Source of the DNA: DMER64 sp964600385
Lineage (GTDB): Bacteria; Bacteroidota; Bacteroidia; Bacteroidales; UBA932
DNA length: 64,000 nucleotides
Assembly (NCBI GenBank): GCA_964600385.1
Contig: CAZRJC010000002.1
Coordinates: 124,001 to 188,000 of the forward strand
Direction: 5' to 3'
The position numbers and the translations under genes are program-made. A model generated the notes under the pieces. It made no database searches and had not been told where the DNA came from. It saw nothing but the letters and a program-made list of their open reading frames with translations. Shown here piece by piece: positions 7,636-16,131 of the stretch; within the stretch, counting starts at the first letter, position 1, and each line of letters opens with the position of its first letter.

Positions 7636-9285
7636 TTAGCGATATTTTGCAAATTCAATATCCTTTGCAGCCCTGGCAGCCAGAGCAGGAACTTTATTGA
7701 TCTTTTCCATAAGTTCATTAACCTTGGAAGTTTGTCCCTTACGAGCGGCTATAACTGCTTTTACGTATACAGTTTTCATACAGGTACATTCTGAAAGTGC
7801 TTCTTCGGCTTTATCGAGGTTCCCGTTCAGTAACTGTGCCAGGCATGCGTTCATATGTTTCTGGCCATTGAGTTTGACAAGAGCGTCTTTGTATTTACCG
7901 TTGAGGATGTCAATGGCGCCTGAATTGTATTTAGCCTGGTCACAACCGGATTGTGCAAAATATTGAGCGGCCTTGTCGAAATTGCCTTTACGCATTTCAA
8001 TAACGCCCAGGTTGTTGGCAACAACAGGATTTTTGGCATCGCATTTAGCCAAAGCGGCAGCAGCTTCGTTCACCTTGTTGGCATTAAGATAAGTTACAGC
8101 CAGGTTGTTGTAACCTCTTGCCGAGTTGAATTTTTCGGCAGCTTGCTTGTACAGGTTGATTTTTGTGTCTTTATCCTTTACAAGAGTAGCAGCATAGAGC
8201 AGTCCTTCTTCGTCGAGAGCATCTAAGTTGCCGGAAGCCATTTCAACGAGTTCTTCGTCTGAATAATTGGCAAACTCAACGTTGGCAACAAAGCGGGCTC
8301 TGCGGAGTTCAGGAAGTACTTTGTCTTCCAGTGTTTTGTATACGGCAGACATGTTTCTGATTTCACGTTCGCGGACAACAGGGTCTGAATACATGGATAA
8401 AACACGCAGGATGAGGTCTTTGTCTCCGAGGTTGGTCTTGCCTACAAGTTCCTGGAATCCTTCCCAGTCTTCACCAAAAGTAGATGTGCTCAGGGGTGCA
8501 TCGGGTTTAATTTTTTTTGTAATCTTGTCGTAGGCTTTCTGAGCGCTCTTCATACGGTTGGCAGATAACTTTTCATTGAAATCAACCGGGCCTTCAGGTG
8601 AAGCATATGCCTTGATTTCAGTGCCGGTAAGAGTCCTTCTTTCGTCAGCAGGCAGGTTTTTGAGGAAATCCTGGAATTCTTTGATTTCAGCCTTGGTGAG
8701 CTCCTTAGAGCGAACCTGGGCTGAGTTCTTGGCATACATGATAGCGGTTTCCTGAGCTTCTGCAATAACCTTTTGATAGTTATCCTTCATCAGTACGGGT
8801 TCGCCTTCCAGTTCTGCCCATTTATAGGTGATGTTGGCTCCGTCGGCAATTTTATAGGCAACAGGAATATCCCATACGTTGTCTTTGTAAACCACTGCAC
8901 TGCGGAGTTCCAGGTGTGATTTTGCCATGCCTTCTACATAGCCGAATTGTATCTGATGCTGGATATCTTTCCCTGCCAGGGGAATTACATTATAGTTATC
9001 CAGAACTTTTTCTCCCTGGAGTTTCAATACGGGAGCGGCAACTTCACCGCCTTCATATACCAGGACAGGGGTAACTTCCAGAATGGCTTTAGGATGGAAA
9101 TAACCTTCCGGGAATTTAAGCGTATAGGTAACGTCAATTTTGTCGGCAACAACCTCCAGCACTGCCGGGTTGCAGGTCTTTTCTACATCATCTGCGTATT
9201 TGACCATATCTTTGGGATTGCTGCAGGCCATAAGTACGACACCCAGGGTGGCGATACTCAAAACGCGGAATAAAGATTTTTTCAT
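7636..9285 (-). CDS. Lipoprotein with OmpA-like segment and TPR repeats
   Basis: A 549-residue exported lipoprotein (signal peptide ending LMAC, Cys at about residue 20). I chose the ATG at 9285 because it begins the signal peptide; a longer frame to 9366 runs through the promoter. Residues about 40-190 form a beta-rich domain. Around 210-260 a stretch (ADERRTLTGTEIKAYASPEG, then FNEKLSANRMKSAQKAYDKI) resembles the OmpA-type peptidoglycan-binding fold. The C-terminal 200 residues form TPR-like helices (YNNLAVTYLNANKVNEAAAA; NNLGVIEMRKGNFDKAAQYF). Proteins of this plan are common in Bacteroidales; the role is probably structural, linking outer membrane, murein and partners. It ends in a clear terminator. 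Confidence 0.72.
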   Translation of the reverse strand: MKKSLFRVLSIATLGVVLMACSNPKDMVKYADDVEKTCNPAVLEVVADKIDVTYTLKFPEGYFHPKAILEVTPVLVYEGGEVAAPVLKLQGEKVLDNYNVIPLAGKDIQHQIQFGYVEGMAKSHLELRSAVVYKDNVWDIPVAYKIADGANITYKWAELEGEPVLMKDNYQKVIAEAQETAIMYAKNSAQVRSKELTKAEIKEFQDFLKNLPADERRTLTGTEIKAYASPEGPVDFNEKLSANRMKSAQKAYDKITKKIKPDAPLSTSTFGEDWEGFQELVGKTNLGDKDLILRVLSMYSDPVVREREIRNMSAVYKTLEDKVLPELRRARFVANVEFANYSDEELVEMASGNLDALDEEGLLYAATLVKDKDTKINLYKQAAEKFNSARGYNNLAVTYLNANKVNEAAAALAKCDAKNPVVANNLGVIEMRKGNFDKAAQYFAQSGCDQAKYNSGAIDILNGKYKDALVKLNGQKHMNACLAQLLNGNLDKAEEALSECTCMKTVYVKAVIAARKGQTSKVNELMEKINKVPALAARAAKDIEFAKYR

Positions 9286-9352
9286 AGTTAATTTTTTAAT
9301 TAATATAGGTGTACAGAATATCTTACTAATGTAAAGCACAGTTATTATCTTA

Positions 9353-9380
9353 CAAATGTAGTACAAAAATTGTATCTTTG
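9353..9380. promoter_or_regulatory. Divergent overlapping promoters, lipoprotein / sigma-54 activator
   Basis: The leftward box is CAAATGTA at 9353-9360 (TACATTTG), 67 bp before the lipoprotein ATG. The rightward box is TATCTTTG at 9373-9380, 5 bases before the activator ATG. The gap between boxes is 12 bp, so the two promoters share the same DNA face and probably exclude each other. Confidence 0.62.
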
Positions 9381-9385
9381 CAAAG

Positions 9386-10600
9386 ATGGATATTACGTCA
9401 ATTAAACAGCGTTTTGAGATTATCGGGACCAGTCCGCTGCTCGACAGGGCTCTCGATGTAGCTGCTCAGGTAGCCGCCACAGATCTATCGGTTTTGGTAA
9501 CCGGCGAGAGCGGAGTGGGGAAGGAATTCATTCCCAAGATTATTCATGCCAACAGCTCACGTAAGCATGGCAATTATTTTGCCGTGAACTGCGGCGCTAT
9601 TCCTGAAGGGACCATCGATTCCGAATTGTTCGGACATCAAAAGGGGTCATTTACCGGAGCCCACGAAGACCGTATGGGATACTTCGAGGTCGCCAACGGC
9701 GGGACCCTTTTTCTTGACGAGGTGGCGGAACTGCCTCTTTCTACCCAGGTACGTCTTCTGCGCGTGCTGGAAACCGGAGAGTTTATAAGGGTAGGATCGT
9801 CAAAAGTACAAAAAACCGACGTGCGGGTTATTACTGCAACAAACATAAACCTGCCTCATGCCATAAAGGCCGGTAAATTCAGGGAAGATCTGTATTATCG
9901 TTTAAATACGGTTCCCATATCCGTACCTCCTCTGAGAGAACGCCCGCAGGACATTCACCTCCTCTTTAGAAAATTTGCAGCCGATTTTGCCGAAAAATAC
10001 AAAATGCCCGTAATCAGACTCACAGATCCGGCCCGCTCCCTGCTGGAACACTACCGGTGGCCGGGAAATGTACGTCAGTTAAAAAATGTGGCAGAACAGC
10101 TCAGTATCCTGGAGCATAACCGTCTTGTTGACGATCAGACGTTACAGCATTATTTGCCTCAGGACAGTCCCATGCATCTTCCGGTGGTGTATAACACACA
10201 ATCATCACAAAACGAAGATTACCTTACCGAGCGGGACATCCTGTATAAAGTTCTTTTCCAGCTTCGTTCAGAGGTAGACGAACTTCGCAAAAAGGTTGAA
10301 CTAATAGAGACCGTAGCTCCATGTCCTTCGGCCGGTGCGGGTAAAATTCTGCCTCATGCAGCGGTACCGCAGCCTCATCCCATTGAATCCGAAGAGGAAG
10401 ACGTTACAGAAGGAGAGATACTGCCCATGGACACTCCCATAGATAAGCCGTCTCAGGATTATTCCCTGGATTCACTCGAAAGAGAGCTGATTATTAAGGC
10501 CCTGAAAAAGAATAAAGGACACCGGAAATCCACAGCCGCGGAATTGGGTATTGCGGAACGGACTTTGTACAGGAAAATAAAAGAATACGGGATAGAATAA
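9386..10600 (+). CDS. Sigma-54-dependent transcriptional activator (AAA+/Fis type)
   Basis: A 404-residue enhancer-binding protein without an N-terminal receiver or PAS domain; the AAA+ module starts almost at once. Walker A is GESGVGKE at about 38-45. The sigma-54 contact loop is GSFTGAH rather than the usual GAFTGA, and Walker B is GGTLFLDEV. R-fingers follow (FREDLYYRLN, PPLRERPQDI). A linker of about 80 residues rich in Pro and Glu leads to a C-terminal Fis-like HTH (RKSTAAELGIAERTLYRKIKEYGI). The absence of a sensor domain implies control by level or by a separate partner. The gene stands immediately before lptE, a conserved Bacteroidales order. Its -7 box ends 5 bases before the ATG, suggesting a leaderless mRNA. 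Confidence 0.9.
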   Translation: MDITSIKQRFEIIGTSPLLDRALDVAAQVAATDLSVLVTGESGVGKEFIPKIIHANSSRKHGNYFAVNCGAIPEGTIDSELFGHQKGSFTGAHEDRMGYFEVANGGTLFLDEVAELPLSTQVRLLRVLETGEFIRVGSSKVQKTDVRVITATNINLPHAIKAGKFREDLYYRLNTVPISVPPLRERPQDIHLLFRKFAADFAEKYKMPVIRLTDPARSLLEHYRWPGNVRQLKNVAEQLSILEHNRLVDDQTLQHYLPQDSPMHLPVVYNTQSSQNEDYLTERDILYKVLFQLRSEVDELRKKVELIETVAPCPSAGAGKILPHAAVPQPHPIESEEEDVTEGEILPMDTPIDKPSQDYSLDSLERELIIKALKKNKGHRKSTAAELGIAERTLYRKIKEYGIE

Positions 10601-10601
10601 A

Positions 10602-11117
10602 ATGAAAAAAGGAAGATATGTCCTAAACGCAGGATTAATAGTGTTAACCGTTCTCTGCTGTACACGCTGCTGGTGGTATTCCTTTTCGGCGACGACCATA
10701 GATCCCGCTGCAGAAACTATAAGCGTCGGTTATATTGAAAACAGAGCCGAACGCATAAATCCTGCTCTGAGCAACCTTCTGACGGAGGGCCTCAAGGATA
10801 AATATACCAAATTAACCAGACTGTCTGTTATCTCCGAGGAAGGGGATTATGCTGTTGAGGGCGAGATAACAGGATACTCTATTGCTCCTATTGCCGTAAC
10901 GGCAGATGAAGTGGCCTCAAAGAACCGGTTGACCGTTACGGTAAAAATCCGGTTTGAAAATACCCTTAACCCAAAAGAGAATTTTGAAAAGAATTTTTCC
11001 GGTTTTGAAGATTACGATTCAACCGTTTCTTTCGATGCGGCAGAAGGGACCCTTGTGGATACCATTCTGGAGAAAATAATAGAAGAGATATTCAATGCCA
11101 CATTGGCCAACTGGTAA
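10602..11117 (+). CDS. lptE: LptE-family LPS-assembly protein
   Basis: A 171-residue exported protein of the Bacteroidota LptE family, the partner of the outer-membrane LPS translocon LptD. The signature YSFSATTI follows the signal sequence, GDYAVEGEITGYSIAPIAV lies in the middle, and the C-terminal EEIFNATLANW is typical. Odd point: the lipobox region reads VLCCTRC, with several Cys and no small residue directly before the last Cys, so the lipidated Cys is uncertain. The start lies 1 bp after the activator stop, so both belong to one operon that continues to secG. Confidence 0.85.
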   Translation: MKKGRYVLNAGLIVLTVLCCTRCWWYSFSATTIDPAAETISVGYIENRAERINPALSNLLTEGLKDKYTKLTRLSVISEEGDYAVEGEITGYSIAPIAVTADEVASKNRLTVTVKIRFENTLNPKENFEKNFSGFEDYDSTVSFDAAEGTLVDTILEKIIEEIFNATLANW

Positions 11118-11137
11118 TAAAGAAACGAAAACGAACA

Positions 11138-11863
11138 ATGGATGCCAATTCATTCTATGAAACGTATATAAATGCCGGGCCTTCCGATCTGGCCTCCCGC
11201 GGTTACATTCTCCAGGAGACCGTACGTCAGCATCCCTGGTTTTCACTTGCACGCTTACTTCTGTTCAAATCGTTATGCGGACTGGGCGGTGAGGCTTATT
11301 TATCGGAATCTGAGAGGACGGCGGCTTACGTATATTCAAGGTCACAGTTGTTTAACATTCTGGAAGAATCAAAAAAACAACAACAGACTTTGGGCGACGA
11401 CGAGTTTTTTACACTCGACCTGACGCAGGATATTGAAAAAGATGAAACCCCGGTGCCCGAACAGAATCCTGTTTCTACACACATGGACCCTCTGAGGGAG
11501 ATTGTGCTGGAGGAAACACAGCCCCGCGTATTCATGGTGGGAGCCGATTATTTCGGGAAGGCCGAGATGGAAACAGTTTCACTTGATATTTCGGCGCCCA
11601 TTGATAAGTTTATCAGTGAAAAACCCCGTTTTACCCAGGTTATGAAGCGGACGGGTGACGATGTGGATACCCGGGAGCAGGAAACTCCGCCTACTTTGGT
11701 TGATGACGAATTTGTTACAGAAACCCTTGCACGAATTTATGCCGAACAGGGCTATTATAAGTTAGCCATAGCCTGTTACAGCAAACTAATTTTGTTATAT
11801 CCGAAAAAAAGCGCTTACTTTGCGGCCCTTGCACAAGAAATAAAATTAAAAATAAATCAATAA
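11138..11863 (+). CDS. Conserved protein between lptE and secG, TPR-like C-terminus
   Basis: A 241-residue protein without signal peptide or membrane span, so probably cytoplasmic. The middle (about 90-195) is acidic and low in complexity. The C-terminal 40 residues (ETLARIYAEQGYYKLAIACY, then LILLYPKKSAYF) look like one and a half TPR motifs. A gene of this kind occupies the same place between lptE and secG in other Bacteroidales. Function is not known; the context suggests a link to export or envelope assembly. Confidence 0.65.
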   Translation: MDANSFYETYINAGPSDLASRGYILQETVRQHPWFSLARLLLFKSLCGLGGEAYLSESERTAAYVYSRSQLFNILEESKKQQQTLGDDEFFTLDLTQDIEKDETPVPEQNPVSTHMDPLREIVLEETQPRVFMVGADYFGKAEMETVSLDISAPIDKFISEKPRFTQVMKRTGDDVDTREQETPPTLVDDEFVTETLARIYAEQGYYKLAIACYSKLILLYPKKSAYFAALAQEIKLKINQ

Positions 11864-11868
11864 AGACC

Positions 11869-12210
11869 ATGTATACAGCTACTGCCATTCTTATAGTTAT
11901 CGCAAGCATTTTGTTGACACTTGTCGTGTTGGTGCAAAACTCCAAAGGAGGCGGTCTGGCAGCCAATTTTGCTACCGGGAACAACACTTTTGGCGTACGT
12001 CAGACAGCTGATTTCCTGGAAAAAGCAACATGGACACTTGCCATTGCCATTCTGGTTCTATGTTTATTGGGAACCACATTTATTTCCACCGGGAGAAACA
12101 AAAAGAGTTCAGATCTTGAACAACGGATAGAGCAAACACAGCAACCCACGGGCCTTCCTCAGTTTCCTGCAGAAGGCAGCACACAGGCACCTGTGACTCC
12201 TGTTGAATAA
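11869..12210 (+). CDS. secG: Preprotein translocase subunit SecG
   Basis: A 113-residue membrane protein with two hydrophobic spans (about 3-22 and 52-72) separated by the SecG signature VLVQNSKGGGLAANF. The C-terminal tail is longer and more polar (Gln, Pro rich) than in Proteobacteria, as is usual in Bacteroidota. It is part of the SecYEG channel and last in the sigma-54 activator-lptE operon. A strong terminator follows 22 bp later. Confidence 0.92.
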   Translation: MYTATAILIVIASILLTLVVLVQNSKGGGLAANFATGNNTFGVRQTADFLEKATWTLAIAILVLCLLGTTFISTGRNKKSSDLEQRIEQTQQPTGLPQFPAEGSTQAPVTPVE

Positions 12211-12231
12211 AAGAGAGAATAGCTTTCATAT

Positions 12232-12264
12232 AACCGTCCCGGGTTTACCGGGGCGGTTTTTTTT
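12232..12264 (+). terminator. Intrinsic terminator after secG
   Basis: An 11-bp stem (12232-12242 with 12248-12258, one U-G pair, loop GTTTA) is followed by eight T. The stem sequence AACCGTCC...GGGCGGTT recurs in the terminator at 32729-32755. Confidence 0.9.
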
Positions 12265-12265
12265 G

Positions 12266-12273
12266 TAATTTTG
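12266..12273 (+). promoter_or_regulatory. -7 box of kbl
   Basis: TAATTTTG matches TAnnTTTG. It begins 2 bp after the T-run of the secG terminator and lies 20 bp before the kbl ATG, so terminator and promoter are packed end to end. Confidence 0.6.
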
Positions 12274-12293
12274 TGCTGCTAAAAAAACAGGCT

Positions 12294-13481
12294 ATGTATA
12301 CAAAATTTCAAAAATACCTTAAAGAAGAACTGGCCGGCATTCAGGAAGCCGGTTTGTACAAAAACGAACGTATCATTACATCACCGCAAAAAGCGGCTAT
12401 TCAGGTGGGTCATCAGGATGTGCTCAATTTTTGCGCGAATAACTATCTCGGGCTTTCAAATAATCCTGAACTCATATCGGCCGCAAAAGAAGCCATGGAC
12501 CAACGCGGTTACGGTATGTCGAGCGTCCGTTTTATCTGTGGGACACAGGATCTGCACAAAGAACTGGAACAAACCATCGCTGCCTTTTTCGGGACCGAAG
12601 ACACAATCCTTTATGCTTCTTGTTTCGACGCCAACGGAGGCGTTTTTGAACCGCTCCTTTCAGAAGAGGATGCCATCATTTCCGATGCGCTCAACCATGC
12701 ATCTATTATTGACGGAGTCAGACTGTGCAAGGCAAAACGGTACCGTTATGCCAATGCAGACATGAACGAACTGGAATCCTGCCTGCAACAGGCCCAGGAA
12801 CAGCGTTTCCGTATTGTTGTCACCGACGGCGTGTTCTCTATGGACGGCAATGTGGCTCCTGTTGACAGGATTTGTGAACTCGCCCGTAAGTATGATGCCA
12901 TGGTTATGGTTGACGAATCGCACTCTGCCGGAGTGGTAGGGCAGACCGGACGCGGAACCACGGAACTTTATAATCTGCGTGGCCGGGTAGAAATCCTCAC
13001 TGGTACGCTGGGCAAGGCTTTTGGAGGAGCAGTAGGCGGTTTTACTACCGGCAAAAAGGAGATCATAGATATGCTTCGTCAGCGTTCACGCCCGTATCTT
13101 TTTTCCAATTCCATACCTCCCATGGTTGCTGCTGCCGGAACGGCGGCTTTCAAATTGTTAAGCAGAGATAACACCTTGCAGGATAAACTGCATTCGAATA
13201 CAAAATACTTCATTGAACGGATGCAGGATGCCGGTTTTGATATCAAACCGTCTCAAAGTGCCATTTGTGCCGTTATGTTGTATGATGCCCGTTTGTCACA
13301 GGACTTTGCCGCCCTCCTCCAGCAGGAAGGAATTTACGTAACAGGGTTCTATTATCCGGTCGTACCAAAAGGTCAGGCCCGTATCCGCGTTCAGATTTCT
13401 GCGGGACACGAGCCTGTTCAGTTGGATAAGTGTGTAGATGCTTTTATTAAAGTTGGCAGGCAGCTACACGTGATTAAGTGA
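12294..13481 (+). CDS. kbl: Glycine C-acetyltransferase (2-amino-3-ketobutyrate CoA ligase)
   Basis: A 395-residue alpha-oxoamine synthase of fold-type I PLP enzymes. The start (ATG 12294, MYTKFQKYLKEELAGI) was chosen by family fit over an in-frame GTG seven codons upstream that sits on the promoter. Visible are CANNYLGLSNNPELI, the substrate loop SVRFICGTQDLHKELE, the acidic PLP-ring residue in VDESHSAGVVG, and the PLP-lysine in TGTLGKAFGGAVGG. Kbl cleaves 2-amino-3-ketobutyrate with CoA to glycine and acetyl-CoA, the second step of threonine breakdown. No threonine dehydrogenase (tdh) lies next to it. An AONS/BioF role is less likely given the close Kbl-type match. Confidence 0.9.
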   Translation: MYTKFQKYLKEELAGIQEAGLYKNERIITSPQKAAIQVGHQDVLNFCANNYLGLSNNPELISAAKEAMDQRGYGMSSVRFICGTQDLHKELEQTIAAFFGTEDTILYASCFDANGGVFEPLLSEEDAIISDALNHASIIDGVRLCKAKRYRYANADMNELESCLQQAQEQRFRIVVTDGVFSMDGNVAPVDRICELARKYDAMVMVDESHSAGVVGQTGRGTTELYNLRGRVEILTGTLGKAFGGAVGGFTTGKKEIIDMLRQRSRPYLFSNSIPPMVAAAGTAAFKLLSRDNTLQDKLHSNTKYFIERMQDAGFDIKPSQSAICAVMLYDARLSQDFAALLQQEGIYVTGFYYPVVPKGQARIRVQISAGHEPVQLDKCVDAFIKVGRQLHVIK

Positions 13482-15023
13482 TCAGAAGTCTAAATCATTA
13501 AAGATCTTTACTTCTTTTCTTGGTGATACTCCAAATTCGTGCTCTACCGGATCACGGACAATAACTGTCATGTCGTGGGGTACATAAAGTCTGATTTTAC
13601 TCAGATTGCCTTTCCAGGGATGTTCTTCGGTGGTAGTAAATGCCTTGATAGTAAGTACGTTGCCTTCCTGGCTCAACACAGGCTTGCTCTCTTCTGCCGA
13701 AATTTCCGCTCCCCGTTCCGAGCTGCCAAATGCATGAGACCTGATCCGGATAAAAGGAGTTTCTTCATTGGACTGACGAATAACGGTAACGCCAGGGAAT
13801 GCGGTAACGCTTAAATCTTTACGTTTTCCCTCGATCCAGCCAAGCCGGTAGTGTGATTCGTCTGCTTCCAGAAGATAGTTTTCATGGGGGAAATCGCGGT
13901 CTGCTTCAAGATCAATGTAAAGGGTGTCAGAAGTAAGCGCCAGGTCAATAGTTTCATTGAAATCAGCATTACGACTGAAATTTTTGAGACCGTGGGCACT
14001 TACAGCAATCAGGCCTATTATCGAGGAAATCCACAGAATGATCATGCTTACCCCCAGCCATTTATGTCCCCTGATGTTAAACAGAAGCACACAGCCAAGG
14101 TAAATAAGGCCAATCAGAGGCAGTCCGATTACCATGAGTACGAATATCTTAAGTAAAACTGGATTTCCGCTGAATGCAATCAGGTCAAGGAAAGATGTGG
14201 GTACCGCACTAAGGGCATATCCGCCGGCAAAGAAAGCTACTACCAAACCAATAAGTACCGATGTGCTCACAAGAAGGAAAAATCCGCCAATCAGAATTGC
14301 AAAAATCCTTCCGATAACGTACCAGAATCTGTTGCCTCCCGATCTGTTCACAGACGCGTTTCTATGTTCCTGTTCATGACGATAAGGCCTGTTTTTGCGT
14401 CTGGTATTCTGCACTTCTCTGGCAGACAGGGGTTCCCCTCTCATAGCGTATCTGTCTTCCACATTGCGGGCTGCCGGGACTATAATCCACATGCCAATAT
14501 AAACCAGAATCAAAAGCCAGGAAAGGCCAAAGGTTATATTATGCATATGATCGTTAAATACGGCATATTTAAAGGCCGAGGAACCAAGGACAAGAGCAAC
14601 AAGAAGTACCCTTACAAGAATTGTGTCAATATTGAAATACGCTGCAATCCCCGAACAGACCCCGCCTGCTACACGGTGTTCTGTGTCACGGTAAAGTCTT
14701 TTGGGCACTCTTCTGGCTTCTGCAGTAAAATCATAAGAACGCCCGGACGTTTCATCCGAACTATCTTCAATGACCTCGGGTGTTCCCATGATCTCCAGGA
14801 CTTCATCCACGTTGGCCTTGGAAACTACTTTATTTCCCATCTCGGTCCTTTCGGATAAAAGTTCCGCAATGCGTTCTTCTATCCCGTCTATGATTTCGGC
14901 CCCTCCATCCTCTCCTGAATAATAACGACGCAGGTGATCGAGATACACTTTCAGAACACGGTATGCATCTTCGGTCAGCGTGAAAGGTATTTTATTGATA
15001 CTGACTTTTATTACTTTATTCAT
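13482..15023 (-). CDS. PspC-domain envelope-stress membrane protein (long form)
   Basis: A 513-residue protein. The N-terminal 95 residues form a helical domain (VSINKIPFTLTEDAYRVLKV, then IDGIEERIAELLSE) also present in the 199-residue protein upstream. A PspC domain follows (about 108-180: KRLYRDTEHRVAGGVCSGIA, then AYFNIDTILVRVLLV and a span ending YIGMWIIVPAA). Further membrane spans lie at about 240-275, 290-320 and 325-345, and the C-terminal 170 residues are beta-rich and predicted outside. PspC proteins sense or counter inner-membrane damage. The start overlaps the PadR stop by ATGA. Confidence 0.82.
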   Translation of the reverse strand: MNKVIKVSINKIPFTLTEDAYRVLKVYLDHLRRYYSGEDGGAEIIDGIEERIAELLSERTEMGNKVVSKANVDEVLEIMGTPEVIEDSSDETSGRSYDFTAEARRVPKRLYRDTEHRVAGGVCSGIAAYFNIDTILVRVLLVALVLGSSAFKYAVFNDHMHNITFGLSWLLILVYIGMWIIVPAARNVEDRYAMRGEPLSAREVQNTRRKNRPYRHEQEHRNASVNRSGGNRFWYVIGRIFAILIGGFFLLVSTSVLIGLVVAFFAGGYALSAVPTSFLDLIAFSGNPVLLKIFVLMVIGLPLIGLIYLGCVLLFNIRGHKWLGVSMIILWISSIIGLIAVSAHGLKNFSRNADFNETIDLALTSDTLYIDLEADRDFPHENYLLEADESHYRLGWIEGKRKDLSVTAFPGVTVIRQSNEETPFIRIRSHAFGSSERGAEISAEESKPVLSQEGNVLTIKAFTTTEEHPWKGNLSKIRLYVPHDMTVIVRDPVEHEFGVSPRKEVKIFNDLDF

Positions 15024-15352
15024 TTTCGTAAGAGTTCAAGTGTTTCAACAATCTCGGTCCATGCTTTATCCATATCCTGTAAAACCTCACGTCCCTTGTC
15101 GGTGAGGGTATAGTATTTCCTGGGAGGTCCCTGGGGGGATTCTTCCCACCGGTAGGTTAATAAACCCTGATTCTTTTGTCTTGTCAAAAGAGGATACAGT
15201 GTTCCTTCCACCACAATGATCCTTGCATCTTTAAGCTTACCAATCAGTTCAGAGGCGTAAGCGTCGCTCTTGTTAAGCACGCTCAGAATGCAATATTCCA
15301 AAACGCCTTTTCGCATCTGCGACTTAATGTTATCTGTATTATTCTCGTTCAT
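15020..15352 (-). CDS. PadR-family transcriptional regulator
   Basis: A 110-residue winged-helix regulator: the RKGVLEYCILSVLNKSDAYA helix, VVEGTLYPLLTRQKNQGLL recognition part, and the wing SPQGPPRKYYTLTDKGREVL, the classic PadR pattern. It sits between two PspC-domain genes on the same strand, 35 bp behind the short one and overlapping the long one by 4 bp. It therefore probably controls this PspC operon in response to envelope stress. The ligand is unknown. Confidence 0.9.
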   Translation of the reverse strand: MNENNTDNIKSQMRKGVLEYCILSVLNKSDAYASELIGKLKDARIIVVEGTLYPLLTRQKNQGLLTYRWEESPQGPPRKYYTLTDKGREVLQDMDKAWTEIVETLELLRK

Positions 15353-15387
15353 AATCTAAATTTTTAATTAATAACATATTGACGGAA

Positions 15388-15987
15388 TTAGCGGCGCCCG
15401 CCATACCTGCGCAGATTTTCCGCCGTGACGGGTAATCCGCGCATTTCAAGTTTCTCTGAAGCCGTACGTGCCTTGGGAACGGCAATCCATAATATAACAT
15501 AGATCCAGAATCCAGCACTGCCAAGGAACAAGGCAACAACGGCAATCACGCGCATGAGAACGGTGTCTATGTCAAAATAAGCTGCCAAACCGCTGCAGAC
15601 ACCACCTATCATGGAGTCGTCAGGGTCGCGGTAAAAACGCCTGCGTGGTCTCTGGCCTGCCCCGTCGTATTTTTCGTACCCGTCTGAAGTGGCCGAATGA
15701 CGACGTGTTTTCTTACCCTGTTCGTTTTCTTCCGCAGAATCATTGGGGTAACCCAATTGTAAAATAACCCGTTCAACAATGGCAATTGTAACTACCTCGC
15801 TTTTCCCTTTTGTGTATTCATAAAAAAGCTCGGCAATGCGTTGTTCAACATCTTCCATTACTTCCGGAGCCTCCCGTGTGTCCATTTCACTGCGAAAACG
15901 CTCCAGGTACAGATCAAGTTTTTGGTAGGCATCTTCTTCAATTACAAAGCTGCTACCTCCGATTCCGACATTTACTACTTTCTTCAT
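15388..15987 (-). CDS. PspC-domain protein (short form)
   Basis: A 199-residue protein. The N-terminal domain (VGIGGSSFVIEEDAYQKLDL, DVEQRIAELFYEYTKGK) is homologous to that of the 513-residue protein downstream. It is followed by a PspC domain (about 112-170: RRRFYRDPDDSMIGGVCSGL, AAYFDIDTVLMRVIAVVALF) with membrane spans ending IYVILWIAVPKA. It lacks the long C-terminal membrane and beta part of its neighbour. First gene of the PspC-PadR-PspC unit, with a -7 box at 16036-16043. The two PspC genes look like an ancient duplication in one operon. Confidence 0.85.
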   Translation of the reverse strand: MKKVVNVGIGGSSFVIEEDAYQKLDLYLERFRSEMDTREAPEVMEDVEQRIAELFYEYTKGKSEVVTIAIVERVILQLGYPNDSAEENEQGKKTRRHSATSDGYEKYDGAGQRPRRRFYRDPDDSMIGGVCSGLAAYFDIDTVLMRVIAVVALFLGSAGFWIYVILWIAVPKARTASEKLEMRGLPVTAENLRRYGGRR

Positions 15988-16035
15988 TTGTATTAGTTTT
16001 TTTTAGTATTTGGTCCTTGTTAGAATTTGATGACG

Positions 16036-16043
16036 CAAAGATA
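16036..16043 (-). promoter_or_regulatory. -7 box of the PspC-PadR-PspC operon
   Basis: CAAAGATA on the plus strand reads TATCTTTG leftward, a full consensus match, 48 bp before the ATG at 15987. Unlike most divergent pairs in this window it is 76 bp from the opposing box, so the two promoters do not overlap. Confidence 0.55.
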
Positions 16044-16119
16044 TATAAATAATTTGATACCTTGTATCGCAAGGTACTGAATTTTTAATAAAATATGTAA
16101 AATTTCTTTTTTGATGGCG

Positions 16120-16127
16120 TATCTTTG
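16120..16127 (+). promoter_or_regulatory. -7 box of the serine dehydratase gene
   Basis: TATCTTTG is an exact TAnnTTTG match, ending 4 bases before the chosen ATG at 16132. The transcript should begin at or within a few bases of the start codon. Confidence 0.6.
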
Positions 16128-16131
16128 TCTC

